From: Acetobacter indonesiensis
GTDB taxonomy: Bacteria > Pseudomonadota > Alphaproteobacteria > Acetobacterales > Acetobacteraceae
Direction of reading: 5' to 3'
Length of the DNA: 64,000 bases
Assembly: GCF_000963945.1 (NCBI RefSeq)
Contig: NZ_BAMW01000024.1
Location: 55,479 to 119,478, forward strand
This document shows positions 40,545 to 48,481 of the stretch, piece after piece (position 1 is the stretch's first letter; each line of letters opens with the position of its first letter). A program made the position numbers and the translations under genes. Below the pieces are notes generated by a model. That model had not been told where the DNA came from, searched no databases, and saw only the letters and a list, made by a program, of their open reading frames with translations.

Positions 40545-41921
40545 ATGTCTGACACCATGAATCCCATCCACAATCTTGCCAGCGTCATTGACTATTTGGA
40601 GCGGACGAAAGACATCGTGCGTGAACATGCACCTGATGTTGCTCAACGTTTCGAGCGCCTGAAAGAGAGAGTTTCACAAGATCCAGAAGACAATCCTTAT
40701 CTACGTAATGATGTTGCCTACGCTGTACAGGATTTCTCGCGCGTTGTTGGTCAAGTTCTGCCAGATAACCATCCTCTCTCCCAAGAAATGGCGGAACGGG
40801 CCACTCAGTCACCAGAAATAAAGTCAAAAGAATTACAGAATTTACTAGCCAGCACGTCATCGTTGACTGATCAAAGGCTGGTAAATCAGATAAGAGGGGT
40901 GGTTGATGATATGACCTCTGGAGTAGCTGATCCAGAGCATCCCGACTTTCAGTTTTCGGTTGAAAAATTAAGCCGTGCGGTAGAGGCGGCCCAAAAGACT
41001 GTTGGATCCGCATCTACCGCTGAACCCCAAACCGAGGAAGTAAAGAAACCGGGTCTCCATCCGTCTCCAGGAGGAGGGCAATCGGAAGGCAATGGGTCAC
41101 CATCAAGTCAGACTGGTCCGAAACAGGAGCCTGATAGTGCTAAACCTAATACTGAAGGGGCAGCACCACGAGATCCAGCAGGCGGCGATAAGAACGCTAG
41201 TTCGAAAAAGCCAGAGCCTGACGCACAGACCGAGCCAGAGCAACCCGTGGTGCAGAAGATGAGCATGGGCGCGGCGCTCGTTGGCGGCTTTTCCCGGCTT
41301 GCAGGCGCTTTAGCTAGTAAAATTGAAGCAGAACCCAGTTCTCTCTCCCCAGGATGGCTCGACAGAGCGCGTGAGAAGAGCAGCCAGCATGACGCCGCAA
41401 GAGCTGAGAAAGATATGGATCGCACGGCTCAGCTGGGCTCAGAAGCAGTGGAAGCTATGCAAGCCCTGCGTCAGGGACCAGGTTCCAGCATTATGGCCGC
41501 GATCGCTGAAGCAGCAGCAAACAACCCTGGCGGGATGTCAGCCGTACTATCTGAAATGAAACCTGGTGGGAGATATGAATCCCTCCATGGGCAATTCGTC
41601 TCCGAAAAAGAGAATAATCAGGCATTCGCAAGTAATCTCGAAAGCGCAGCCGAGAAGCTTGGGGCCTACGGAAAAGGAAGGGAGGCGGCGCAGAAAATTT
41701 CAGAATCGATGGGAACAACAGCCCGCGTTGAACAGCGGTTTGCACAGATTGACGCCCAGATAGGTAAGGAAGCTGAAGGATTGCCCGGAACCAAACCAGG
41801 CACCTCAATGATAGAGGAACTTAGCGAAAAAACTAAGGAGCTGGTCAAAAAGGCAGCCGAAACCCTTGCTTCAATCTTTCGCGCCGCACCGACAAGTGGC
41901 CCAACAATGTCACCAGGCTGA
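40545..41921 (+). CDS. Large hydrophilic protein of unknown function upstream of dotA
   Basis: 458 residues without signal peptide or membrane segment. Helical N-terminal domain (about 1-145), a Pro/Glu/Ser-rich disordered linker (150-235), and an Ala/Glu-rich C-terminal half with possible coiled coil (DAARAEKDMDRTAQLGSEAV, later EQRFAQIDAQIGKEAEG). No family recognised. A cytoplasmic, partly disordered protein inside a secretion operon could be a substrate or adaptor of the system. AAGAGAAG precedes the ATG. Confidence 0.65.
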   Translation: MSDTMNPIHNLASVIDYLERTKDIVREHAPDVAQRFERLKERVSQDPEDNPYLRNDVAYAVQDFSRVVGQVLPDNHPLSQEMAERATQSPEIKSKELQNLLASTSSLTDQRLVNQIRGVVDDMTSGVADPEHPDFQFSVEKLSRAVEAAQKTVGSASTAEPQTEEVKKPGLHPSPGGGQSEGNGSPSSQTGPKQEPDSAKPNTEGAAPRDPAGGDKNASSKKPEPDAQTEPEQPVVQKMSMGAALVGGFSRLAGALASKIEAEPSSLSPGWLDRAREKSSQHDAARAEKDMDRTAQLGSEAVEAMQALRQGPGSSIMAAIAEAAANNPGGMSAVLSEMKPGGRYESLHGQFVSEKENNQAFASNLESAAEKLGAYGKGREAAQKISESMGTTARVEQRFAQIDAQIGKEAEGLPGTKPGTSMIEELSEKTKELVKKAAETLASIFRAAPTSGPTMSPG

Positions 41922-41928
41922 GAAAACC

Positions 41929-44322
41929 ATGACTAAGACGCTCCGAAGGGTTCTGGCATCAGCGATTATGGTGCTCGGACTAATAGCATACCTCCCATCT
42001 GCGTTAGCTCAGACAGGTTCTGTTACTGGGGGGACGACCCAGAATTCCGCTGCGGGTTCTTCATCAGATGCATCCGGATCTCATACAGTCACCTGGGATC
42101 TGCTGGATCCGGGAAACGATTGGGCTGCTGTGGTGGTGCGATCTATTTTTCCGGTATTCTCATCTGGTGATTCTTCTATTGGTTCCGAAAATACCGTCAT
42201 TGGCACAATGCTTGCGTGGCTTTCCGCGTTTGCTGGCGTGATCGCAGCAGGTTGGGTGACTTACCTGTGGTTTACAACGAACTTTCGGGGCGCAGAGACA
42301 GCAAAATTATTGGGAGATAATCAATCCCAGATGTCGATTGTTAAGATCGGACTGGCTGCATTGATGATGTTTCCAACGGTATCAGGTTTTGGTGGGGGGC
42401 AGGCTGTAGTCGTTCAGGGCTCTCTCTGGTCCATTGGTATGGCAAAGACCATCTATCACTATGCTGTGAAAGCTATAGGGCCGGATGGAAAAGCCATCGC
42501 GACACCTATTGTTCCGGGCACAAAGGGTATCGTTCTTAATCTTGTTAAAGACGAATTCTGCCGATCTCTGCTCAATGCTGCATCGAACAATCCCGATCTT
42601 ATCCCCATCCCAGTAGGACGCACAATCAAGGGCATTTCAGGGAACTCAGCAGGGGTTGTTGTCAACTATGCCTACAACATGACTTTAGGTGATGGCACTC
42701 CCACTTGTGGTGCCATCAACCTTGAAACACCGGCAATGGGAAAGACCAACCTTGCTGGTGTATCCGTAGACACAGCGACAATGCAGCGGAATGTTCTTGA
42801 TGCTGTTCTTGCGGCAGATATCCGCGGGCAGGTGGAAACTGTTGCCCGTAATTTCTGGATGTCCAAGAAGACGCAGGATCTCGCCCCACTGTTGGATATC
42901 GTGACAACTGCGACAAATGATTACACGTCACGATTGACTGAGAAAGCGGCGCAGATGCGCTCTGATCTGGAAAAAACAGTCAGCGACCGTTCAACCACTT
43001 TAAACCAATGGGGGCTTGGTACGAACGGAGATGCGACCAACACGGCAAACCGGCTGGATAGTCTGGGCTGGTCTGGGGCAGGGGCCTATTATCTGGAATT
43101 TGCCAGATTGAATGGTCAGACCCTGAGCCTCATGACAGCCACCCCGAATGTCACAACTCCCAGTTATAGTGGGCTTGGTTCTGCACTCTCTTCTGACGTA
43201 GCGCCTCTTATCCAGTCGGCACATACCTTTCTTGGCAATATTGATGCCATGGTTGACACCACTGATGGGCTGAGTGCGCCGGGAGGTAATAGCGATCTCT
43301 ATTCAGGGGCCATGCCTGGTGGCGATGGCTCAAGCACAGTCACGCAGCTCTTCCGTGCGCTGCATCTTAACGACTACGCACTCCAGATGCTGATAGGCTT
43401 TATGGAACCATCAGGTACTGGAGGCTACTGGATTGATCCTTTTGGGAACCTGATGTCGCTGGGACATTGGCTGATTACGATATCTGTTACGACCATGGGG
43501 ACTGCTTCTGTCCTTTCTTCGACTGCGGGCACAATCGGCACTGGCATTCTATCCCTGATGGCAGGCCAGCCTGAGGGCGCAGTGGCGGCCGGGATTGGAC
43601 ACATAGCGATGCAGTTTTTCTCAACGCCTATAATGCTTGGTTGTATGGCCATGTTGATACCAGGTTTGACATTGGCTTTTGTTCTCCCGATGGTTCCCTA
43701 TGTTATGTGGATGGCTGGCATCGCCAGTTGGCTCATTCTGGTGTGTGAAGCTGTTGTGGCAGCACCCTTATGGATGCTGGCGCACATGACACTTAATGGA
43801 GAAGGTCTGCATGGGAACGCACGTCAAGGCTATGCGCTCCTGTTTGATGTAGTGTTCAGACCGACCCTGATGCTGTTTGGCCTGTTTTTTGGCTACTTTG
43901 TGTTTGATGCCATGTCATGGCTGGTACATCAGACATTTGGTGTTGCAGCAGGATTTGCGCTCTCGCACGGTTGGCTGGTCAGCAACTTTCTGGGCATGCT
44001 CCTTTTGGTGTGGATGTTTGTACTGCTCCACATGATCCTCGCACTTGCATCGTTCAGATTGATCGCAATCATCCCGAACCGTGTTCCACAAATCCTTGGT
44101 TTTGGTGGTGGAGAGCGAATTGATGTTGATGCGTTTAGCAGGGATGTTGCTGCGGTTGGTATGGCCGGCGCGATGCAAAAAATGCAGGACGCTTTGAGAC
44201 CAAATGTTAACGACCATGGCAGCCAGAACGTACCTCCAGCGGGCAATAAACAAAAATTATCTGGTGGAATTGGTCATACCGGCGCTATTGGTATAGACAC
44301 TACAATGAACAAAACGTCGTAA
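41929..44322 (+). CDS. dotA: DotA/TraY polytopic membrane protein
   Basis: 797 residues from ATG 41929, 7 nt after the preceding stop; a longer start overlaps that gene. Signal peptide MTKTLRRVLASAIMVLGLIAYLPSALAQ, a large periplasmic region containing cysteines (DEFCRSLLN, TPTCGAIN), and many membrane segments, with the characteristic late cluster FFSTPIMLGCMAMLIPGLTL, MWMAGIASWLILVCEAVVAAP and HGNARQGYALLFDVVFRPTLM. This WxxxxEAxxAAPLWxxxHM block is a DotA/TraY hallmark. Confidence 0.94.
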   Translation: MTKTLRRVLASAIMVLGLIAYLPSALAQTGSVTGGTTQNSAAGSSSDASGSHTVTWDLLDPGNDWAAVVVRSIFPVFSSGDSSIGSENTVIGTMLAWLSAFAGVIAAGWVTYLWFTTNFRGAETAKLLGDNQSQMSIVKIGLAALMMFPTVSGFGGGQAVVVQGSLWSIGMAKTIYHYAVKAIGPDGKAIATPIVPGTKGIVLNLVKDEFCRSLLNAASNNPDLIPIPVGRTIKGISGNSAGVVVNYAYNMTLGDGTPTCGAINLETPAMGKTNLAGVSVDTATMQRNVLDAVLAADIRGQVETVARNFWMSKKTQDLAPLLDIVTTATNDYTSRLTEKAAQMRSDLEKTVSDRSTTLNQWGLGTNGDATNTANRLDSLGWSGAGAYYLEFARLNGQTLSLMTATPNVTTPSYSGLGSALSSDVAPLIQSAHTFLGNIDAMVDTTDGLSAPGGNSDLYSGAMPGGDGSSTVTQLFRALHLNDYALQMLIGFMEPSGTGGYWIDPFGNLMSLGHWLITISVTTMGTASVLSSTAGTIGTGILSLMAGQPEGAVAAGIGHIAMQFFSTPIMLGCMAMLIPGLTLAFVLPMVPYVMWMAGIASWLILVCEAVVAAPLWMLAHMTLNGEGLHGNARQGYALLFDVVFRPTLMLFGLFFGYFVFDAMSWLVHQTFGVAAGFALSHGWLVSNFLGMLLLVWMFVLLHMILALASFRLIAIIPNRVPQILGFGGGERIDVDAFSRDVAAVGMAGAMQKMQDALRPNVNDHGSQNVPPAGNKQKLSGGIGHTGAIGIDTTMNKTS

Positions 44323-44347
44323 CTTAGGATGAGAAAGGAGATCGCTA

Positions 44348-44743
44348 ATGTCTGAGTCAGGTTTTGGTGCACTCTTCGCTTACGCCTTGGGACGAAATGC
44401 CTCGGCCGATGCTGCTTTTTCGTCGGCCTTCAAACGCAAGATGAGTGGTGAGCGGACATGGCGTGATGCTTATCATGAATTGGAAATAGCTCATAATAAA
44501 GATGTAGACACAGCCCGCCAACAGTTTGCAAAGTATGAAGCGAGTATTGCAGAAAAAGAGAAGAAGCAAAAATATCTTGAAGAACAGTTATCAGCGGCAA
44601 ATGTGGCGAATGACGAACTGAAACGACAGCTTGAAGCTGCGAAAGCACATGCCGTTATGCTCGATGATCGTTTGTTCGATATTACACGGCGCCATGTCAG
44701 GTTGTGCAAGCAAACTGGCACCAAAGAAACGCCCTCCACATAG
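44348..44743 (+). CDS. Coiled-coil protein after dotA
   Basis: 131 residues. N-terminal Gly/Ala part (SGFGALFAYALGRNASADAAF), then a long coiled coil (ARQQFAKYEASIAEKEKKQ and onward to about residue 115). AAAGGAGATC precedes the ATG. No family recognised; probably a scaffold or partner for the transfer system, being last in the operon. Confidence 0.65.
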   Translation: MSESGFGALFAYALGRNASADAAFSSAFKRKMSGERTWRDAYHELEIAHNKDVDTARQQFAKYEASIAEKEKKQKYLEEQLSAANVANDELKRQLEAAKAHAVMLDDRLFDITRRHVRLCKQTGTKETPST

Positions 44744-44752
44744 CTGTTTCTT

Positions 44753-44763
44753 GTCGCATGATG
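44753..44763 (+). promoter_or_regulatory. GTCGCATSATG element, copy 13
   Basis: GTCGCATGATG below a TTTCTT tract, 37 nt before the lipoprotein ATG at 44801. Confidence 0.65.
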
Positions 44764-44800
44764 AGGCCGCATCGTCAGATCCACCATAATGGAGAAGACA

Positions 44801-45109
44801 ATGCGGTCTTATTTTTATCTTCCGATTGCCCTGATGTTAGGTTTGAGTGCCTGTGATGGGGGAAACGTTGAATCGGCGTCCCGCGCCCATGGTCCGAAGC
44901 CCCCTAAGCTCCATAATTTGTATTATGAGCCCAACGGAGCATACGGCTCTGCAAGAGCTATCTGGGCACCACCAGTTTACAATCGCCAAGGCACCATCGT
45001 GAAACCTACGGATACACGTAACGATACCGGCCGGGAGGATTATGAACATTCGCCTTGGGCGACAGGAGCAAGCGGTGGCGACCGGAACGCCCCACCAGGA
45101 ACTTGGTAA
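44801..45109 (+). CDS. Small lipoprotein
   Basis: 102 residues from ATG 44801 (GGAG 7 nt upstream; an earlier ATG at 44789 has none). Lipobox LSAC after MRSYFYLPIALMLG, so the mature protein starts at Cys and is lipid-anchored. The mature part is Pro/Gly/Asn-rich with HNLYYEPNGAYGSARAIWAP. Could be an entry-exclusion or pore-associated lipoprotein; unproven. A terminator follows. Confidence 0.75.
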   Translation: MRSYFYLPIALMLGLSACDGGNVESASRAHGPKPPKLHNLYYEPNGAYGSARAIWAPPVYNRQGTIVKPTDTRNDTGREDYEHSPWATGASGGDRNAPPGTW

Positions 45110-45111
45110 AT

Positions 45112-45142
45112 AAAAAGGGCCGCTCTATTTGAGCGGCCCTTT
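45112..45142. terminator. Bidirectional terminator between lipoprotein and icmV-like gene
   Basis: GGGCCGCTC (45117-45125) pairs with GAGCGGCCC (45131-45139), loop TATTT, with A5 before and T3 after. It serves both convergent units and overlaps the stop of the minus-strand gene. Confidence 0.85.
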
Positions 45143-45739
45143 CATTATGGGCAGTCGGGGAAAAATACTCTCTGCTCTATCCATGAATTGTCTGAAAGTT
45201 GCGATCTGTCCAGTCCGTAACTGCCAGTTCAGTGAGCAATTCCACAAAGAGACCGATCCGAGAAGGGCGAGGAAAGGTAGGAACGCAATGGAGGAGAGAA
45301 GCCGGCTCCCTGTCCACGGAAAAAAAATCATTTCCAATGCCCACAGCCCAAACAGAACTGTGGCAATCAGTCCAGCACTATAGGCGCGAATAAAGGTCTC
45401 TTTCTGCCGTCTCATGATCACAAGTGCCAGATCTTGATCACTGAGGTGACTATATGAAACAGCCTGACGAATGCTGGGCAATTGCTGGCCGACAACATCG
45501 GCCTGATCAGGGCGGTCTAAAATCTCCTGCCCTTTGCCATTTACAGTCTCTTCGGGATTTGGCCGCGCAGATAACTTTAGAATTGTCCAAAGTAACCTGA
45601 TGACATTGAAATTACTTATTATACGCCGCCATCCAACAGCTTCCGCGGGAGAGCCTGTGATGTGGGTGGCTACTTTAACCGAGGTCCGGATGATCCCTTT
45701 TTTTGCAGTCTGAGGCGGCGGGTTGTCTTTTTTGCTCAT
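45125..45739 (-). CDS. icmV: IcmV/TraX-like inner-membrane protein
   Basis: 204 residues. Basic N-terminus, then LSDQDLALVIMRRQKETFIR leading into two membrane segments (AYSAGLIATVLFGLWALEMI and LLSSIAFLPFLALLGSVSLW) and NWQLRTGQIATFRQFMDRA. Legionella IcmV has the same plan as I recall it: LTEEDLLAKQKGLFRLSI, two helices, IKQRKLGCTFHEWYRQGL. It also neighbours dotA in Legionella. Here it is convergent rather than in line. Overlaps the upstream DsbC-like gene by 4 nt. Confidence 0.65.
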   Translation of the reverse strand: MSKKDNPPPQTAKKGIIRTSVKVATHITGSPAEAVGWRRIISNFNVIRLLWTILKLSARPNPEETVNGKGQEILDRPDQADVVGQQLPSIRQAVSYSHLSDQDLALVIMRRQKETFIRAYSAGLIATVLFGLWALEMIFFPWTGSRLLSSIAFLPFLALLGSVSLWNCSLNWQLRTGQIATFRQFMDRAESIFPRLPIMKGPLK

Positions 45740-46749
45740 TTGCTCAGCTCCCGCACAAAGGACTCTTTATCAGTCGGGTTGCCCTCAAATCGGCCCAGTG
45801 ACCCGTCTTTTTTGATCCATAGAAATGTTGGGGTTCCTTTCAAGGAAATGCTCTTTGCAAAAGCCCCATTCGACTCAAGTTGGCCTGCTGCCTCTGCTGA
45901 AGGTGAGTCTGCCCGCTCATGTAAATGGCCGTCGATCCAGGCGCGTACCATCTCCTGAGGTGAATAGGACAACATGGCCTTGGCATTGAGGGTGCTTTCA
46001 CCGCGATCTTCATAATCAAGAACTGAAAGGGGCACGACTTTCAGATGAAGTTTACCAGACTGGACTAACGGCATAAGATTTTGAGCCGCCCGGATAGAGT
46101 ACATGCACTGTGGATCTATCAACATCACTGCAGAGGGAGCAGAAGCTAAGCCAACTTCCCCACCATGCAAAGAAGCAAGAGCGGTCTGAGTAATCTGTGC
46201 ATTGTCCATATGCACAGTGGGAACAGCTCCTGGGATGTGCTGGATCTGTTGTCGGGTGATATCCCGTCCGGATGCGTCCCAGAGCGAGCCTGCTATAGCG
46301 GCCTGAGCATCAGGCGTGGCATAGATTACCTGAAAATGTGTTCCGTTCTGCAGAAACATCCCCCGGATACCTTGCCAAGGTTCGAGATCTGTTGCTCGCT
46401 TTCCTGAAAGAGATCGCAAAGTATCATACGGCACTGGGATGGCTGTGCCGCCCAGTACGCCTCTACGATCTTTAGGCATGAAATAAACGAAGACACGATC
46501 TGGGGTGTACGCAACACCGGTCTCAAAACCATGAAACACACCTTGCCCAGAAAGCCGAGCACCTGAACCTGTAAGGTGCTTTAAGGCATCTTCTGTATCA
46601 GGTGTGTCTTTGTGTGGTGCAGGGGGAGGGGTTACTGCTGTGGCCGGAGATTCAGTTTTGCCATCAGTCGCGACAGCGCATTGTTGCGCACAGGCGAAGG
46701 TCGGAACGACCAGTGTAACAGCAAGGGCAAGCGGATAAAAACGTAGCAC
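45736..46749 (-). CDS. Periplasmic DsbC/TrbB-like thioredoxin-fold protein with altered active site
   Basis: 337 residues, GTG start 46749 with GGGAG 8 nt upstream. Signal peptide MLRFYPLALAVTLVVPTFACAQ. C-terminal thioredoxin fold like DsbC/DsbG: AVMLIDPQCMYSIRAAQNLM (residues 208-227), where the usual CxxC is C-M-Y-S (215-218), and SLKGTPTFLW with the cis-proline near 303. Conjugative systems often carry a DsbC-like protein to fold channel parts. Loss of the second cysteine points to a monothiol or binding role. Confidence 0.82.
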   Translation of the reverse strand: MLRFYPLALAVTLVVPTFACAQQCAVATDGKTESPATAVTPPPAPHKDTPDTEDALKHLTGSGARLSGQGVFHGFETGVAYTPDRVFVYFMPKDRRGVLGGTAIPVPYDTLRSLSGKRATDLEPWQGIRGMFLQNGTHFQVIYATPDAQAAIAGSLWDASGRDITRQQIQHIPGAVPTVHMDNAQITQTALASLHGGEVGLASAPSAVMLIDPQCMYSIRAAQNLMPLVQSGKLHLKVVPLSVLDYEDRGESTLNAKAMLSYSPQEMVRAWIDGHLHERADSPSAEAAGQLESNGAFAKSISLKGTPTFLWIKKDGSLGRFEGNPTDKESFVRELSK

Positions 46750-46789
46750 GATATTCTCCCAACGTGATGTTGGGAGAAAATTTATCGGG

Positions 46790-47167
46790 TCAGGATGCGA
46801 CCGAATGCTTTTTTTCTATTATTTCTATTCTTGTGGCGATCATAGAAGGGCCTGAGCTAACAGGCTCACTCGTTTCTTCTGGTAGTAGTGGTTTTATGAT
46901 TTTCATGAAACGTGTAATCAACTTACGATCGTTAACAGAAGCAGAGCGACGATAGCGTCTGATCGCTTTGATGAGATATCCCCAATGTTGCTGCGGATAA
47001 ATAACTTGTACTGCTTTTGAGCCAATACAAATTGGATAAGGTAAACCAGGCACCGAACGGCACATACTTGTTTCTAGGAACAAGATTGCATCACGCACAC
47101 AGGAAGGTAGTTCCTCCTTTAATAGTGGAGCCAGATCCGCAATACTTCGGTAGAACTCCCCATGCAT
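46790..47167 (-). CDS. Hypothetical protein
   Basis: 125 residues from ATG 47167 (AGGGG about 10 nt upstream; the frame is open to 47218). Soluble, with FYRSIADLAPLLKEELPSCV and WGYLIKAIRRYRRSASVNDR. No family recognised. It is upstream of the DsbC/icmV-like unit on the same strand, but that unit has its own regulatory motif. Confidence 0.55.
   Translation of the reverse strand: MHGEFYRSIADLAPLLKEELPSCVRDAILFLETSMCRSVPGLPYPICIGSKAVQVIYPQQHWGYLIKAIRRYRRSASVNDRKLITRFMKIIKPLLPEETSEPVSSGPSMIATRIEIIEKKHSVAS
46791..46801 (-). promoter_or_regulatory. GTCGCATSATG-related element, copy 14
   Basis: GTCGCATCCTG on the minus strand (one mismatch), below a T-rich tract, 41 nt before the DsbC-like gene. 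It overlaps the 3' end of the next minus-strand gene. Confidence 0.55.
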
Positions 47168-47386
47168 AAAAAATACCCCTGATATTATCGTTTTTTGACT
47201 AACACTTCCTTCCCGCAACGAAAATGTTACGGTTTATTACTGAATGCGCAGTTAAATAAACCATTTTTCATAAATGTCTGGAAACCCCAGTACACGTAAC
47301 CGTGAATGGCTAAACTTTCTAAGAGTTTAGTATGTGTCATTTCTGTCACAATCAATCATAGTAGCGCCGTATTTTCTTTCTGTTCG

Positions 47387-47397
47387 GTCGCATGATT
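47387..47397 (+). promoter_or_regulatory. GTCGCATSATG element, copy 15
   Basis: GTCGCATGATT (last base differs), 39 nt before gapR. Confidence 0.6.
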
Positions 47398-47436
47398 GGT
47401 CTGCACATTTTCTTCATAACGTGAGGAGGAGAAAAT

Positions 47437-47715
47437 ATGCTTGCTACCATCGAAAATCAGGAAAGTGATTCAGATACGCAGGTAGGCGGTATCGCAGCTG
47501 ATCGGTTGCGCTCAATTATAGAACGAGTTGAACGTCTTGAAGAAGAGCGCAAAGCACTTGCTGCCGATATCAAAGATGTCTTCACCGAAGCAAAGTCAGC
47601 CGGGTTTGACGTCAGAACCATCAAACAGATTATTCGCCTGCGTAAGCAGGAGCCCGCGGAGATTGAAGAACAGGAAACGCTTCTCGATATCTACCGGCGC
47701 GCTCTCAGCATGTGA
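47437..47715 (+). CDS. gapR: GapR/DUF2312 nucleoid-associated protein
   Basis: 92 residues. GGIAADRLRSIIERVERLEEERKALAADIKDVFTEAKS followed by GFDVRTIKQIIRLRKQ is the DUF2312/GapR signature (stretches given in parts: DRLRSIIERVERLEEERKAL; DIKDVFTEAKSAGFDVRTIK). Caulobacter GapR clamps overtwisted DNA and aids replication by stimulating topoisomerases. AGGAGG lies 8 nt before the ATG. Being next to the presumed replication origin, a plasmid-encoded GapR could help replication or act as a transcription modulator. Confidence 0.9.
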   Translation: MLATIENQESDSDTQVGGIAADRLRSIIERVERLEEERKALAADIKDVFTEAKSAGFDVRTIKQIIRLRKQEPAEIEEQETLLDIYRRALSM

Positions 47716-47936
47716 GCCTGTTTCTCCTGACCACAAACTCGGCTGCTTAATCCTCAATATAGCAACCTGACCCTTGCTACGGCCATTATGGAGCTAAAAC
47801 CCATGTGAGGAGTGGATCCTGCGACAACCAGTGTGGCCGAAAACCGCGACTGGACCGCCATTTCTGGTTTTGACTAGAAGGTTTGATTTGTGAACTTTCG
47901 GAATCCATGTCGCAAGAATCCGGTGGGCGGCGGCGG

Positions 47937-47955
47937 GTGGAATTTGTTATTCCAC
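47937..47955. repeat. Inverted repeat GTGGAAT-N5-ATTCCAC
   Basis: Perfect 7-bp arms around TTGTT. The core GTGGAA/TTCCAC recurs in the inner arms of the nested repeat 70 bases to the right, suggesting a protein that binds this sequence. Confidence 0.55.
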
Positions 47956-47991
47956 GACTCCCTTTAGGGATCCTTCTAGCCCCGGTTTTCT

Positions 47992-48063
47992 GGGCATAAA
48001 TGTCTGTTTTTCCACAAATAGTGGTGCTGTTTGTTGTGGAATCAGTCTCAAACATTTATGCCC
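47992..48063. repeat. Nested inverted repeat near repC
   Basis: Outer arms GGGCATAAATGT (47992-48003) and ACATTTATGCCC (48052-48063) are a perfect 12-bp match; inner arms TTCCACAA (48010-48017) and TTGTGGAA (48034-48041) are a perfect 8-bp match. The whole could form a long cruciform, or two dimer-binding sites. Its position suggests origin or incompatibility functions. Confidence 0.7.
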
Positions 48064-48072
48064 TTGTGGTTG

Positions 48073-48083
48073 GTCGCATCTTG
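48073..48083 (+). promoter_or_regulatory. GTCGCATSATG-related element, copy 16
   Basis: GTCGCATCTTG (one mismatch), 23 bases before a second copy. No start codon follows within the usual 30-80 nt, so the transcript would have a long leader toward repC. Confidence 0.5.
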
Positions 48084-48095
48084 ATTGTGCATCCT

Positions 48096-48106
48096 GTCGC
48101 ATGACG
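48096..48106 (+). promoter_or_regulatory. GTCGCATSATG-related element, copy 17
   Basis: GTCGCATGACG (one mismatch), 375 bases upstream of repC. Together with 48073 it forms the only tandem pair in the window. Confidence 0.5.
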
Positions 48107-48277
48107 AGCACCTAGTGGGCGAGCCAACCAAAGGTCTCGTTTGCATCGGCTTTTCCTATTGAAAGGAAAAGATCGTGTAGTGAGGAATATGTAAGAGGTG
48201 ATGGATAAGGCCAGCCAGTGCGGTCTGGTTCATCAATATGACTGAGAGGAAGAATGAGCCATGACATAGTTTCCCCC

Positions 48278-48420
48278 AAAAACGACTGAGGCCCCGCTTT
48301 CGCGAGGCCTGCAGACACAAAAAACATTCCCAAGGGGATGTCGGAAAAAAAACGTTTGGCGACAATTTTTCTCCGACATTTGCCGTAAAATTGCAAGTCT
48401 TTTCTTGCCATAGGGAACGT
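48278..48420 (-). ncRNA. Candidate antisense RNA controlling repC
   Basis: On the minus strand AGGCCTCGC (48310-48302), loop GAAA and GCGGGGCCT (48297-48289) form a strong stem followed 6 nt later by T5 (48282-48278), a Rho-independent terminator with no gene upstream of it. A transcript starting somewhere around 48400 would be antisense to the repC leader, as the small counter-transcribed RNAs of repABC plasmids. The 5' end is a guess. Confidence 0.35.
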
Positions 48421-48481
48421 TTGTCCTGCGGGTCAGGAGCGCGACGGGGGTTTTTATCCCATTCGTCGGACAAAAAGAATA

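Larger units (their letters stand above)
47716..48481. other. Probable replication-control and origin region upstream of repC
   Basis: A 766-base stretch without a convincing gene. It holds the dyad GTGGAAT/ATTCCAC (47937-47955), a nested inverted repeat (47992-48063), two regulatory motifs (48073, 48096), and a minus-strand hairpin with T-run (48278-48310) that looks like the end of an antisense RNA. Open frames on the minus strand (47786-48055, 48112-48411) lack good starts and cross these structures. In repABC plasmids an antisense RNA precedes repC, so this layout fits replication control. Confidence 0.55.

Noticed and set aside
47786..48055. Minus-strand gene in the origin region
   Set aside because: The translation crosses the inverted repeats, is Ser/Thr/Arg-rich without a family, and has no ribosome site.
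48112..48473. Minus-strand proteins antisense to the repC leader
   Set aside because: Two overlapping frames with poor starts run through a strong terminator hairpin; an antisense RNA is more likely.
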